From: Natrinema longum
GTDB lineage: Archaea; Halobacteriota; Halobacteria; Halobacteriales; Natrialbaceae
Length of the DNA stretch: 64,000 nucleotides
Assembly: GCF_017352095.1 (NCBI RefSeq)
Contig: NZ_CP071463.1
Location: 1,922,001-1,986,000 of the forward strand
Reading direction: 5' to 3'
In this document: in pieces, positions 44,198-53,438 of the stretch
Position numbering within the stretch: position 1 is the stretch's first letter
Layout of the letters: each line of letters begins with the position of its first letter
Notes under the pieces: model-generated
The model's database searches: none
Seen by the model: the letters and a program-made list of their open reading frames with translations, nothing else
Told to the model about the DNA's origin: nothing
Program-made: the position numbers and the translations under genes

Positions 44198-46171
44198 TCA
44201 GACTTCGTTGTCGCCGGCCCGGTGCTCGCTGATGAGCTGGTCGACCATCGCGGCTTTGCGGTCCCGCTTTCGGTCTTCGGCGCGTTCGCGCCAGTCGTCG
44301 ATGGCCGCTTCGACGTCGTCTTCGCGGGCGACGGCGAGTTCGTCGACCTCCTGCATCGCGACGTCGTCGGCGGGACCGACCGGAATCTCGCTCTCGAAGA
44401 GGATCTCGTCGGCGATCTCGGACAGGCCGCCGTCTTTGAGGATGACGCGAGGCTCGAACTCCGCCATGAGTTCGGCCGTGGATCGGCCCGCGCCGCTGGC
44501 ATCCCGGATGTAGACCACGTCGCCGGCCGCGATCCCGTACTGATCGTCGGCCTCGCGGATCGCCCCTTTCGTGAACTTCTCGACGACCTTGACCGGGACC
44601 AGACCCTCCTTTTCGGCGGACACGTCGCTGAAGTTCGAGTGATCGAGTTTCCAGAGGGCTTTCATCCGTTCGACCTTTCGCTCGAGGGTCTCGATGTCTT
44701 CCTGGGCTTCGTCGCGTTCGCGCTCGAGGCGGTTTGCCTTCCGTTCGAGGCGGCTCACCTCGCGGTTCCGGCGGACCTCCTTGCGCTCCTCGCGGCGGGC
44801 GACGCCGAGTTCGGTCTCGAGTTCGTCGATGCGGTCGTCGCGGTCCTCGATACGGCCCTCGAGGGTCTCGACGTGTGACTGGAGCCGTTCGACCTGTCGT
44901 TCCAGGTCCTTGATTCGTTTTTCCTCCTCGGTCAGTTCGCGTGGCTCGTGTTCGGTGGATTCCGCTTCGGGCTCCTCGTCGTCGTCGAGGTCCCGCAGGA
45001 CGGCTTCGACGCTTTCCTCGCCGGCGACGACGCGGGCAGTGACCTCGCCGCGATCGATACCCGGCGGGAGTTTGTCGGCGATGCGGTCGAACTGATCCTC
45101 GTGGGCGTCGAGGGCGTACAGTGCGGCGGCCATCGCGTCGCGCTGGTGGTCGTCGTCGTAGGGATGGTCGCGCGTGCGATGTTGTTTCTCGTCGACCGGG
45201 AGGTCGCTCTCGGGTGTCCATCCCGCGGCGTCGAAACTCCGGCGGAACTTCTCGACCGTTTCGGGCATCGGCGTCACGTCCGCCGCGACGATGATCGGCC
45301 GCCCGCGCTCGACGATCCACTCGATCACCCCGGCGGTGTCGCTGGTTCGGGAACTCCAGACGTCGAGCACCGTTCCCTCGAGGCCGACGATGGCGACGGC
45401 GGTCGTCGTTCCGGGGTCGATACCGACGATGACGTGGTCGCGTCGTTTGACGAGCGGCTCGAACTCGATGCCGTCGCGGCGCTGGCGCTCGATCTCGACG
45501 CGAACGTCGCCCGCCCGATTTCGGGAGACGGGGATGTCGCTGGGGCGGGCGTGGACGGTGAAGACGGCGTTGGCGAAGCCGCCGTAGGATTCCCGCACGT
45601 CTTTCTCGTACTCGAGGTTGGCGTCCTCGAGTTCGGACTCGACCTCGCGGGCTCGTTTCCTGACCGAGCCGTGGATGCGGCGGGTGTAACGGTCCTCGCT
45701 CCAGCCGCCGCTGCCCGTCGAGCGCCCGCGTGCGACCTTGACTTCCGTCGTGTCGGTAAAGGCCGAGACCTCGTGGCCGACGTTGTGGGCGGCCAGTCGG
45801 GCGGCGGCTTCGGCCTCCTGCATCGGATCCTTCCCGTAGGGGACGTTGTGACGGTTCGCGACGCGGGAGAGCGGCTCGGGCTGTTCGGCACCCGTTACCT
45901 GGACGAGCTTCGTCCCGGCGGGGAGGGTTCCGAGGAAGTGGATCAGCTGGTCCTTGTCGGCAGCCAACTCGTACATGTTGTCCGTCGCGACGATCGCCGG
46001 CTCCTCGTCGTCGATCAGTCGCCGGAGTTTCCGATGGGTAACGACGTCTCTGGTGATGTCCTCGCCATCGAAGACGGCCAGTGCGTACGATGGTGCATCG
46101 CCGCGCACGTCACCGCTCTGAATATCGACACCGAAGACGACCGCATCGAGCGCACTCGTTCGCGTACTCAC
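44198..46171 (-). CDS. DUF460 family protein with RNase H-like nuclease fold and coiled coil
   Basis: This encodes 657 aa. The N-terminal part (AVVFGVDIQSGDVRGDAPSYALAVFDG) and the central HVIVGIDPGTTTAVAIVGLEGTVLDV carry DxxxG-type acidic motifs of RNase H-like nucleases (RuvC/YqgF relatives). A DDDHQRDAMAAALYAL acidic site follows near residue 345. A charged coiled coil spans about residues 410-510, and a C-terminal domain (AGDVVYIRDASGAGRSTAELM) ends the protein. DUF460 proteins are widespread in archaea; a nucleic-acid processing role is inferred. GTATAAAT at 46195-46202 is its likely TATA box. Confidence 0.88.
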   Translation of the reverse strand: MSTRTSALDAVVFGVDIQSGDVRGDAPSYALAVFDGEDITRDVVTHRKLRRLIDDEEPAIVATDNMYELAADKDQLIHFLGTLPAGTKLVQVTGAEQPEPLSRVANRHNVPYGKDPMQEAEAAARLAAHNVGHEVSAFTDTTEVKVARGRSTGSGGWSEDRYTRRIHGSVRKRAREVESELEDANLEYEKDVRESYGGFANAVFTVHARPSDIPVSRNRAGDVRVEIERQRRDGIEFEPLVKRRDHVIVGIDPGTTTAVAIVGLEGTVLDVWSSRTSDTAGVIEWIVERGRPIIVAADVTPMPETVEKFRRSFDAAGWTPESDLPVDEKQHRTRDHPYDDDHQRDAMAAALYALDAHEDQFDRIADKLPPGIDRGEVTARVVAGEESVEAVLRDLDDDEEPEAESTEHEPRELTEEEKRIKDLERQVERLQSHVETLEGRIEDRDDRIDELETELGVARREERKEVRRNREVSRLERKANRLERERDEAQEDIETLERKVERMKALWKLDHSNFSDVSAEKEGLVPVKVVEKFTKGAIREADDQYGIAAGDVVYIRDASGAGRSTAELMAEFEPRVILKDGGLSEIADEILFESEIPVGPADDVAMQEVDELAVAREDDVEAAIDDWRERAEDRKRDRKAAMVDQLISEHRAGDNEV

Positions 46172-46433
46172 GGACGGTCATAGGTGCGAGTCGAGTATAA
46201 ATCCGGCGCGCGTTCGGTTCCGGATCGCTCGAGGAACACCTCGATTCCCGTCGAACAGTATTACCGAACCGGCACGTACCGTCTCGTGGGCTTCCACCGC
46301 CACCGGGACGACGGCGAACTCGAGTGGATCCCGATACGGGCGAACCGAATCAGGGCGACTATAGGAGGTGTCCAACGAGCCAACGGAGTCCGTCGGACGA
46401 GAGTCGAAGCCGCGCCGCGAACGCCCCCCCCGG

Positions 46434-47360
46434 TCAGTCCTCCGGGTAGGGAATCTCGACGTTCTCACCGTCGTCGGGGACGAACGCGTCTTCGCCGAAG
46501 ACGTCACGAGCCTGCCGTTCGTGATCCTCGGTATAGCCTGCATACCGGGAGGAGAGATGCAACAGCGCGAGCCGATCCGCGCCGGCACGGTTCGCGATTT
46601 CGGCGGCCTGGCGAGCCGTCGAGTGGGCGGTCTCGGCGGCGCGCTCGGCGCGGTCGTCGGCGAAGGTCGCGTCGTGGATCACCAGATCGGGGTCGTCGGC
46701 GACCTCGATCGTCGCCGCCGTGGGACGGGTGTCGCCGGTGTAGACGATCGATCGGCCCGGCCGCGGATCGCCGACGACCTGCTCGGGGTCGACGACGGTC
46801 CCGTCCTCGAGTTCGACGGGCTCGCCCTCGTGGAGCCGCGAGAACTTCGGGCCGACCGGAACGCCCAGCTCTTCGGCGCGCTCGCGGTCGAACCGGCCCT
46901 TGCGGTCGTCCTCGACGAGCGCGTAGCCGACCGAGCGGGTGTCGTGGTCGGTCTCGAACGCACGGACCTCGTACTCCTCGGCCCGATAGGCGACGTCGCC
47001 GTCGCCGATCTCGCTGATCCGGACGGGAAACGAGGGTCGGTTCCCGAGGGCGTTCACGAGCGATTTCAGCTGTCGGCGCGTGCCGTGGGGCGTGTGGATC
47101 GCGAGCGGCTCCTCGCGGTCGTTGAACGCCATCGTCTGGAGCAAGCCCGGAATCCCGAGGACGTGGTCGCCGTGGAGGTGCGTGACGAACAGGTGGGAGA
47201 CGGCAAACCCAGTGCCAAACCGCATCATCTGGCGCTGCGTCCCCTCGCCGGCGTCGAACAGCAACCCCTCTCCTTCGCGGGCGACGAAGACGCTACTCGG
47301 GTTCCGCTCGGTCGTCGGAATCGCCCCGGCCGTCCCTAGAAACGTCACGCGCAGTGGCAT
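46434..47360 (-). CDS. rnz: Ribonuclease Z
   Basis: This is a metallo-beta-lactamase-fold endonuclease that matures the 3' ends of tRNA precursors. The 308-aa short form starts MPLRVTFLGTAGAIPTTERNPSS. Zinc ligands lie in HLFVTHLHGDHVLGIPGLL (HxHxDH near residue 61-66), IVYTGDTRPT and LLHLSSRY. The exosite-like insert (GVPVGPKFSRLHEGEPVELEDG) is the tRNase Z signature. It is transcribed toward the 46.3 kb gap. Confidence 0.95.
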   Translation of the reverse strand: MPLRVTFLGTAGAIPTTERNPSSVFVAREGEGLLFDAGEGTQRQMMRFGTGFAVSHLFVTHLHGDHVLGIPGLLQTMAFNDREEPLAIHTPHGTRRQLKSLVNALGNRPSFPVRISEIGDGDVAYRAEEYEVRAFETDHDTRSVGYALVEDDRKGRFDRERAEELGVPVGPKFSRLHEGEPVELEDGTVVDPEQVVGDPRPGRSIVYTGDTRPTAATIEVADDPDLVIHDATFADDRAERAAETAHSTARQAAEIANRAGADRLALLHLSSRYAGYTEDHERQARDVFGEDAFVPDDGENVEIPYPED

Positions 47361-47725
47361 CGGTAGCTCTTCGGCGGGCCGCGACTAAACCGGCTTCGGA
47401 TCGCTCGAGCGCTCGTCCCGGTTTCGGTGCCTCCTATCGCACGTGGAAGTCGCCGTTGCTGGCGTTCGATCGGTCGCTGGTGGCCCCTCGAGTCGATCTT
47501 TCCGTCGGTTGCTCGCGGTCTGGGGCACCGGGCTGTTGGACGGGAAGACCGGCCACTCGGGGAGCGATCCGGTTCGACGCTGTCCGTTCGATTCGGTGAA
47601 CGGGGCCAGAGACGAACCCAACTGGCGGCGATTCGAGTGAACCGGGGTGGCTCGACTCGCCAGCCTGCGAACGGACTGCGCGTTTTACGTCCCTCGAGTA
47701 CGAAAGCGAAGACGACGACCCCCCA
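47361..47725. other. Divergent promoter region without a supported gene
   Basis: This 365-base gap separates rnz and the surface protein gene. Frames here lack family features. CGTTTTACG at about 47680-47688 is a possible TATA box for the plus-strand gene with a leader of roughly 10-15 bases. Confidence 0.4.
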
Positions 47726-48847
47726 ATGAGTTCGAGACTGACGTTCGGCACGCTCAAGCGAATCGCCGGCATCCTGATCGCGATCGCGATCGTGCTCGCC
47801 GCCGGTATCGTGGTCGGTCAGGCACCCGCCATATTCGGCGTCGAGGAAGACCCCGAGGCGTCGATCACCTTCGAGGACCAGCACGGCGAGGGGACGAACG
47901 TCACGATCCGCGAGGTCTCGCTTTCGGACGGCGGCTACGTCGTCGTTACCGACGGTGGCGACGAACCGCTGGCCGTCTCCGATCGCCTCGAGGCCGGCAG
48001 CCACGAGAACGTCACCGTCGAGCGCGACGACGACGCGAACCGCGAACTCGTGGGCCAGCTCACGGCGACAGTCCATCGAGATACCTCCGACGACGAAGGA
48101 TACGCGTACGGCGCGACCGACGGCGAGGAGGACCGGCCCTACCTCGAGGACGGGTTCCCGGTCAGCGACACCGCGACGGTGACGACGACCGAGACGGACG
48201 CCATCGGTGACTCGTTCCGCGTCGAATCGATCGATGCGCCCGCGACGGCGACGACCAACGAGACGATCGCGGTCAACGCGACGATCCGCAATCCGACCGA
48301 GTTCCAGACCCAACAATCCGTCACGGTTCGCATCGACGGGGCCGTCTTCGAGCGACAGGTACTGGAGCTCGAGGGCGGCGAATCCCGGACCGTGAGCTTC
48401 GAGACGGACACGAGCGGCGCGCCACCCGGCAACCGGACGATCGGCGTCTACACCGACGGCGACGGCGCGGTCGCCGATATCGATCTCGCGTTCCACACCG
48501 ATCCCGGCGTCACGATCGACGACGTGAGCACGGATCGCGTCACGGTCTCCGCGGCGATTCCCGAGGCGGGATTCGTCGCCGTCGAGCGCAACGACACGGT
48601 GCTCGGGACCAGCGGCGGGCTCGAGGCCGGCGAGCACGAGAACGTCACCATCGACCTTTCCGACGACGCCGCCGTCGACGAGGGCGACGAACTGACGGCG
48701 GCGCTTTACGCCGGTGATCCGGGCGACGTCGATTCGGCGTCGCCGATCGAACACCAGGGCGAGCCCGTCCGAACGACGGGAACGGTCACCGACGGGGACT
48801 CGGACGATGGCGCGACCGGTGGTGGGAACGAGTCGTCCGACGAGTAG
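47726..48847 (+). CDS. Membrane-anchored surface protein with DUF7282-type and CARDB-like domains
   Basis: This encodes 373 aa with an N-terminal signal anchor (IAGILIAIAIVLAAGIVVGQAPAIF). Two similar domains, about residues 45-155 (ASITFEDQHGEGTNVTIREVSLSDGGYVVVTD) and 270-345 (VSTDRVTVSAAIPEAGFVAVERND), flank a CARDB-like Ig fold (NETIAVNATIRNPTEFQTQQSVTVRIDG). The repeated LEAGxHENVT phrase marks the DUF7282 repeat family as I recall it. A polar acidic tail ends the protein. Likely exposed on the cell surface; function unknown. Confidence 0.8.
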   Translation: MSSRLTFGTLKRIAGILIAIAIVLAAGIVVGQAPAIFGVEEDPEASITFEDQHGEGTNVTIREVSLSDGGYVVVTDGGDEPLAVSDRLEAGSHENVTVERDDDANRELVGQLTATVHRDTSDDEGYAYGATDGEEDRPYLEDGFPVSDTATVTTTETDAIGDSFRVESIDAPATATTNETIAVNATIRNPTEFQTQQSVTVRIDGAVFERQVLELEGGESRTVSFETDTSGAPPGNRTIGVYTDGDGAVADIDLAFHTDPGVTIDDVSTDRVTVSAAIPEAGFVAVERNDTVLGTSGGLEAGEHENVTIDLSDDAAVDEGDELTAALYAGDPGDVDSASPIEHQGEPVRTTGTVTDGDSDDGATGGGNESSDE

Positions 48848-48898
48848 CCGGTCGCTCAACCGACCGATTCTTACCCGCCCCACACCTAGCCGCTGGCG

Positions 48899-49903
48899 AT
48901 GGACGCGCCGCTGTGGACCGAAACCCACGCCCCGGAGCTGGCCGAGTTGCCACAGGACGACGCTCGCGAGTACTTACAGCGAGCGGTCGAGGAGCCGATC
49001 AACCTCCTCCTGCAGGGCCCGCCCGGGAGCGGGAAGACCGCGGCGGCACGCGCACTGGCCCGCGAGGCACACGACGATCCGGACAACGATTTCGTCGAGA
49101 TCAACGTCGCCGACTTCTTCGGCCGAACCAAGACCGAGATCAAGAACGATCCCCGCTTCGAGCACTTCCTCGTCGGTCGCTCGTCGATGTCGAAACGGGA
49201 CATGATCAACCACGTCCTCAAGGAGTCCGCCAGCTACGCGCCCGTCTCGGGCGGCTATACCACGATCTTGCTCGACAACGCCGAGGACGTCCGCGAGGAC
49301 TTCCAGCAGGCCCTGCGCCGGATCATGGAGCAACACCACCGGACGACCCAGTTCGTCGTCGCCACGCGCCAGCCGACCAAGCTCATTCCGCCGATCCGCT
49401 CGCGGTGTTTCCCCGTCTCCCTGCCCTCGCCGACCAGCGAGCAGATCGTGACCGTCCTCGAGCGCATCGTCGAGGCCGAGGGGGTCGACTACGACGCCGA
49501 CGGCCTCGAGTTCGTCGCGGGCTACGCGAACGGCAACCTCCGGCAGGCGATCCTGGCGGCCCAGACGACCGTCGAGGACGCGGGCGAACTCACGATGAGC
49601 GCGGCCTACGAGACGATCGGCGAGGTCGGCCTCGAGGACGAAATCGAGTCGATGCTCGACGACGCCGAAGCCGGCGACTTTACGGACGCCCGGTCGACGC
49701 TGGACGACCTGCTCGTCGACGAAGGACTGGACGGCAACGAGGTGCTCGAGGCGATCCTCCGGATCGCTCGCAAGCGGTATCAGGGCGAGCGGCTCGCCCA
49801 GATCCACCAGCTAGCCGCGGACATCGACTTCGAGATGCACGAGGGAACGAGCGATCGGATCCACGTCTCGCACCTGCTGGCGGAACTCGGTCGAGACGCC
49901 TGA
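48899..49903 (+). CDS. Replication factor C small-subunit paralogue (AAA+ clamp loader)
   Basis: This encodes 334 aa. Walker A is LLLQGPPGSGKTAAA near residue 38, sensor-1 region is TTQFVVATRQPTKLIPPIRSRCFP with the SRC arginine-finger motif, and NGNLRQAILAAQ is sensor 2. The Walker B box reads TILLDNAED rather than the usual DEAD-type, suggesting altered ATP hydrolysis. Haloarchaea carry two RFC small-subunit genes; this resembles the second (RfcC-type). It helps load the PCNA clamp at primer ends. Confidence 0.88.
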   Translation: MDAPLWTETHAPELAELPQDDAREYLQRAVEEPINLLLQGPPGSGKTAAARALAREAHDDPDNDFVEINVADFFGRTKTEIKNDPRFEHFLVGRSSMSKRDMINHVLKESASYAPVSGGYTTILLDNAEDVREDFQQALRRIMEQHHRTTQFVVATRQPTKLIPPIRSRCFPVSLPSPTSEQIVTVLERIVEAEGVDYDADGLEFVAGYANGNLRQAILAAQTTVEDAGELTMSAAYETIGEVGLEDEIESMLDDAEAGDFTDARSTLDDLLVDEGLDGNEVLEAILRIARKRYQGERLAQIHQLAADIDFEMHEGTSDRIHVSHLLAELGRDA

Positions 49904-49929
49904 GAACTGTCTCCTGTCGCAATTCACAG

Positions 49930-50412
49930 ATGACGGACGATCCGATCGACGAACGGCTCGCCGACCTCGAGACGGAGGAAGCGGCGGAACCGCCACCGGT
50001 CGGCGAGGGCTCGTCGGTCGACTCGAGCGAGCCTTCGACATCGATCTCGGTGTGGACCCGCTTCTGGGCCGCGTCCACGCTCGTGGCACACGTTGGTGTT
50101 TCACTCTCGATCGCGCCTGGTACCGGCGAGTTTCCCACGGACCGATCCGTGCTTCTCGCCTCGCTGGTCGGCAGTGTCGTCGTCGCCGAAGTCCTCCTTC
50201 GATGGTTCGGACCGGGCCTCACGTCGGCGCTCTGGGACGGGACCGTCACTGCGATCCTGGTAGTTATGGGAACCGTTTTGCTGTGGACGATCGCTACCGG
50301 TTCGTCTCCTCCAGACGGTGTATCCGGTCTGGGATTCCTCGTCGTCAGCGCCGTCGTCACCGTCCACCGGTTCGAGCGGCCGGGGACTCGGCTAACACCG
50401 TCGACGGCGTGA
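49930..50412 (+). CDS. Haloarchaeal membrane protein of unknown function
   Basis: This encodes 160 aa: an acidic cytosolic head of about 45 residues (MTDDPIDERLADLETEEAAEPPP), then four hydrophobic helices (FWAASTLVAHVGVSLSI, VLLASLVGSVVVAEVLL, GTVTAILVVMGTVLLWTIA, GLGFLVVSAVVTVHRF). It begins 26 bases after the RFC paralogue stop and may share its message. No family recognised. Confidence 0.72.
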   Translation: MTDDPIDERLADLETEEAAEPPPVGEGSSVDSSEPSTSISVWTRFWAASTLVAHVGVSLSIAPGTGEFPTDRSVLLASLVGSVVVAEVLLRWFGPGLTSALWDGTVTAILVVMGTVLLWTIATGSSPPDGVSGLGFLVVSAVVTVHRFERPGTRLTPSTA

Positions 50413-50517
50413 GATCGGGCGGCCCGGTTTCGAGGCGGCGATCACGACGCTGCCGCATTCACCGGCCAATATGGGGCCGGTACGGACCGTTATCCGATCG
50501 CCGGCCGAAGGGTGGGT

Positions 50518-50955
50518 ATGCCAACGCTTCTCGAGACACGGATCAAGAACCGGTTTCGCGTCCAGCCCAATCACGCGAACAACAACGACACGCTCCACGG
50601 CGGCAATCTGATGAAGTGGCTCGACGAGGTGAGCGCGATGTCGGCGATGCGATTCGCCGGCGAGACCTGCGTCACCGCCCGCGTGAACGAACTCGACTTC
50701 GAGCGCCCGATCCGGATCGGCGACACCGCCCTCGTGGAGGCCTACGTCTACGATTCGGGCCGGACGAGCGTCCACGTCGCGCTGCGGGCCTGGCGCGAGG
50801 AACCCCGCAGCGGCGAGACCGAGAAGACGACCGAGTCGACGTTCACGTTCGTCGCGATCGACGAGACCGGCGAGACGGTCCCCGTTCCGGACCTCTCCGT
50901 CGAGACCGAGGACGGGGAGCGCCTTCGGGATCGCGTCCACGAGATCGAGGAGTGA
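50518..50955 (+). CDS. Hotdog-fold acyl-CoA thioesterase
   Basis: This encodes 145 aa starting MPTLLETRIKNRFRVQPNHANNNDTLHGGNLMKWLDEV. The HGGNLMKWLDE segment is the conserved active-site loop of the YciA/BACH-type hotdog thioesterases (catalytic Asp in LDE), and the sheet AGETCVTARVNELDFERPIRIGD completes the fold. It hydrolyses acyl-CoA thioesters in the cytosol. A GTG two codons upstream is a weaker start. Confidence 0.9.
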   Translation: MPTLLETRIKNRFRVQPNHANNNDTLHGGNLMKWLDEVSAMSAMRFAGETCVTARVNELDFERPIRIGDTALVEAYVYDSGRTSVHVALRAWREEPRSGETEKTTESTFTFVAIDETGETVPVPDLSVETEDGERLRDRVHEIEE

Positions 50956-51057
50956 TGACCCGCGGACGGTCGAATCACCAGCGTCTCGAATCGCCTCGGC
51001 GGGCGGCTGACTGTCCGATGCCGATGCTGGCGCGCTGGGTCGCGGTTCGTCGTCGAC

Positions 51058-51157
51058 GAACCGCGACGCGATATCGCGAGGGATGAGTGAGTGAACGAAG
51101 TGAACGAACGAATCGGTTGGGGAGGGCGTGGCGATTCCGTGCTGCCACGGTAGCAGC
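51058..51157 (+). repeat. Dispersed repeat, copy B
   Basis: The core TCGGTTGGGGAGGGCGTGGC (51113-51132) and TGCCACGGTAGCAG (51143-51156) match copy A at 36042-36061 and 36072-36085 with the same 30-base spacing. A run of GTGAACGAAGTGAACGAACG upstream is directly repetitive. It lies between the thioesterase and the TrmG10 gene. Confidence 0.7.
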
Positions 51158-51206
51158 GCACTCACCGCATCAGTAACCCAACTAGTCGCTTCGATACGAA
51201 CGGAAA

Positions 51207-52301
51207 CTACGACGATCGCCGCTCGAGGACCAGCACGTACCGCGTCAGCGACCGATGCACGCGGCGTTCGAAGGCCGACTCGACCTCCCAGCCCGCGGCC
51301 CGCGCTTCGCCAGCCCACGAGCGATCGGCGACGACGACCGCCCGCGGCGCGACCCGACAGGCCTCGGCGAGCGCACCCGAAACGAGATCCTCGAGGCGAT
51401 GCGTCTCGATCTTCGACTGGCGGCCGTAGGGCGCGTCGAAGACGACGCCGTCGACGGCGTCGTCCGCCAGGGGCAACCGCGTCGCGTCACCGCGGCCGAC
51501 GTGCCACGACCCCCGCTCGAGACCGGTCGGCGAGGGCGCGTCGCGCTCGAGGAAGTGGGTCAGGTTCTCGCGCGCGCCCCGGACCATCTTCGCCTGCGCG
51601 TCGGTGCCGATCACGTCCGCGCCGACCAGCCCGGCCTCGACGAGGCCGCCGCCGGTCCCACACATCGGATCGAGGATCGTCGCCCCCGCTCGAGCGCCCG
51701 CCATGTTCGCGACGGCGCGCGCGAGCAGGGGATCCATGCTGCCGGGCTGGAAGAAGGGTTTGTCCGTCGGTGCCCGGGTCCCGAAATCGCGGACGCTCTC
51801 GGCTGCAAGCCAGCCCAGCGCACAGACGGAGACGCGCTCGCCCGTCGGCTTCTCGGGCCCGTCTCCCCCGGCGCGCTCGAGGACGGGTCCCCCCGCATCG
51901 GCCTCGAGATTCCCCGCCGAAAAGACGACCCGCAGGAGGTGATCGGGATCGTCGAGATCCACCGACAACCCGCGATCAACCAGGATTCCACCGAGTTCGC
52001 GTTCCGCCCGTTCCGTGCTCACGCCGCTCGAGCCGTGGACATCCGTCGCCCGCACCGCGATCGACCCCTCGCGGTCGATCGATGCGGCCTCGAGGACGGC
52101 CCGGGCGCTCGCGAGATCGGCCGCGCCCCGCCCCAGCAACTCGCTCGCGCGGTGGGTGTAGGCGAGGCCGCGAATGCGCCGGGGGACGATTCCCCCTGCA
52201 ACGGCGAGTCCGGGCGCGATTCGGCGGAGTCCGGTCGCCGCGCTGGCCGCCTCGCGGGCTGCGAACGCGTCGTCCTCGCCGCCGAGCTCGAGCAGATACA
52301 C
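51207..52301 (-). CDS. trmG10: tRNA (guanine-10) dimethyltransferase
   Basis: This methylates N2 of G10 in archaeal tRNAs. The 364-aa enzyme, read from a GTG at 52301 (MYLLELGGEDDAFAAREAAS), has an N-terminal THUMP-like domain (about residues 50-160) and a Rossmann methyltransferase domain with motif I TILDPMCGTGGGLVEAGLVGADVIGTD. The catalytic motif usually reads DPPYG; here it is DAPYGRQSK, which is common in haloarchaeal members. Upstream in-frame codons to 52373 look like promoter rather than protein. It is divergent from tbp. Confidence 0.88.
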   Translation of the reverse strand: MYLLELGGEDDAFAAREAASAATGLRRIAPGLAVAGGIVPRRIRGLAYTHRASELLGRGAADLASARAVLEAASIDREGSIAVRATDVHGSSGVSTERAERELGGILVDRGLSVDLDDPDHLLRVVFSAGNLEADAGGPVLERAGGDGPEKPTGERVSVCALGWLAAESVRDFGTRAPTDKPFFQPGSMDPLLARAVANMAGARAGATILDPMCGTGGGLVEAGLVGADVIGTDAQAKMVRGARENLTHFLERDAPSPTGLERGSWHVGRGDATRLPLADDAVDGVVFDAPYGRQSKIETHRLEDLVSGALAEACRVAPRAVVVADRSWAGEARAAGWEVESAFERRVHRSLTRYVLVLERRSS

Positions 52302-52465
52302 GGTGGATGGTCGCTTCGGGGCGGCTATGAGCCTACCGTTTTTCACGAATCGGGCCGATCGGTTCGATACCAAATATCACACCTGTGACCCGTCAAACGC
52401 CCGAAAACCGCGCATCCCGGAATCGCCGCGGATCGTATAAACCGGATATATCAGGTGGCGGTACT

Positions 52466-52490
52466 AACCTTTATAAACCTTAAATACGTC
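52466..52490 (+). promoter_or_regulatory. tbp promoter TATA elements
   Basis: CCTTTATAAACC (52469-52480) followed by TTAAATACG lies 25-35 bases before the tbp ATG at 52505. Several further TATA-like boxes (GTATAAACC, GGATATATC) sit 30-70 bases further upstream, so there may be multiple promoters or room for TBP autoregulation. Confidence 0.6.
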
Positions 52491-52504
52491 TTTTTAAGCG
52501 ACTA

Positions 52505-53065
52505 ATGACGGATCCGAAGGACACCATCAACATCGAAAACGTGGTGGCGTCGACCGGCATCGGGCAGGAACTCGACCTCCAGAGTGTCGCGATGGACCTC
52601 GAGGGGGCCGACTACGACCCCGAGCAGTTCCCCGGTCTCGTCTACCGAACCCAGAATCCCAAATCCGCCGCCCTGATCTTCCGCTCGGGGAAGATCGTCT
52701 GTACCGGCGCGAAAAGCACCGACGACGTCCACGAGAGCCTGCGCATCGTCTTCGACAAGCTCCGTGAACTCCAGATCCAGGTCAACGAGGACCCCGAGAT
52801 CGTCGTCCAGAACATCGTCACCTCGGCCGATCTGGGCCGCAACCTCAACCTGAACGCGATCGCCATCGGGCTGGGACTGGAGAACATCGAGTACGAACCC
52901 GAGCAGTTCCCCGGCCTCGTCTATCGACTCGACGATCCCGAGGTCGTCGCCCTGCTGTTTGGCTCCGGGAAACTCGTTATTACCGGCGGCAAACAGCCCG
53001 TCGACGCCGAACACGCCGTCGACAAGATCGTCTCCCGACTCGAGGATCTGGGCCTCCTCGAGTAA
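52505..53065 (+). CDS. tbp: TATA-box-binding protein (general transcription factor)
   Basis: This binds promoter TATA elements with TFB to recruit RNA polymerase. The 186-aa saddle has two direct repeats: IENVVASTGIGQELDLQSVAMDL ... EQFPGLVYR and VQNIVTSADLGRNLNLNAIAIGLG ... EQFPGLVYR. Both halves retain the SGKIVCTGAK and SGKLVITGGK strands that contact DNA. The acidic C-terminus is short. Haloarchaea often have several tbp genes; this one is complete and highly acidic. Confidence 0.97.
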   Translation: MTDPKDTINIENVVASTGIGQELDLQSVAMDLEGADYDPEQFPGLVYRTQNPKSAALIFRSGKIVCTGAKSTDDVHESLRIVFDKLRELQIQVNEDPEIVVQNIVTSADLGRNLNLNAIAIGLGLENIEYEPEQFPGLVYRLDDPEVVALLFGSGKLVITGGKQPVDAEHAVDKIVSRLEDLGLLE

Positions 53066-53438
53066 CGCCGTCCGGCCCGTTTCGTTCGTGCTCGACCGAC
53101 TCGAGCGGTGCCCACGCCGCCACTGCCCGGTTACCGCCACCGTCCGCTCACCGACGCATCTCCGGTGGTGGATCGACCGACAGCACTTCAGCCGTCTTCC
53201 ATCTCACCGCCGTTCCTGACGACTCGCTGGTAAGCTAAACTTACGCGTTTTCGAGCCGCCGGAGCGGCCGTGGATCTCCACCAGCGTCCCTACACACTGC
53301 CCGGATTACGGTCTCTTCGAGCGAGTTATCGATCGTTCAATCCCATCCGAGCAGGGCTGATTCGACTGAATCGACTGTGACTCGACGAAACGACCGCTCG
53401 CGTTTATTCGGGATCGCGGCCCTGACTCTCACGTGCCC
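53066..53438. other. Intergenic stretch without a supported gene
   Basis: This lies between tbp and the DUF7344 gene. I see no convincing frame, RNA or long repeat. GCGTTTATTCG around 53399-53409 is a TATA-like box 30-40 bases before the next ATG. Confidence 0.45.

Noticed and set aside
44948-46183. 411-codon plus-strand frame
   Set aside because: Antisense shadow of the DUF460 gene with no recognisable domain.
50392-51318. 308-codon minus-strand frame across the thioesterase
   Set aside because: Shadow of the thioesterase gene and of the dispersed repeat.
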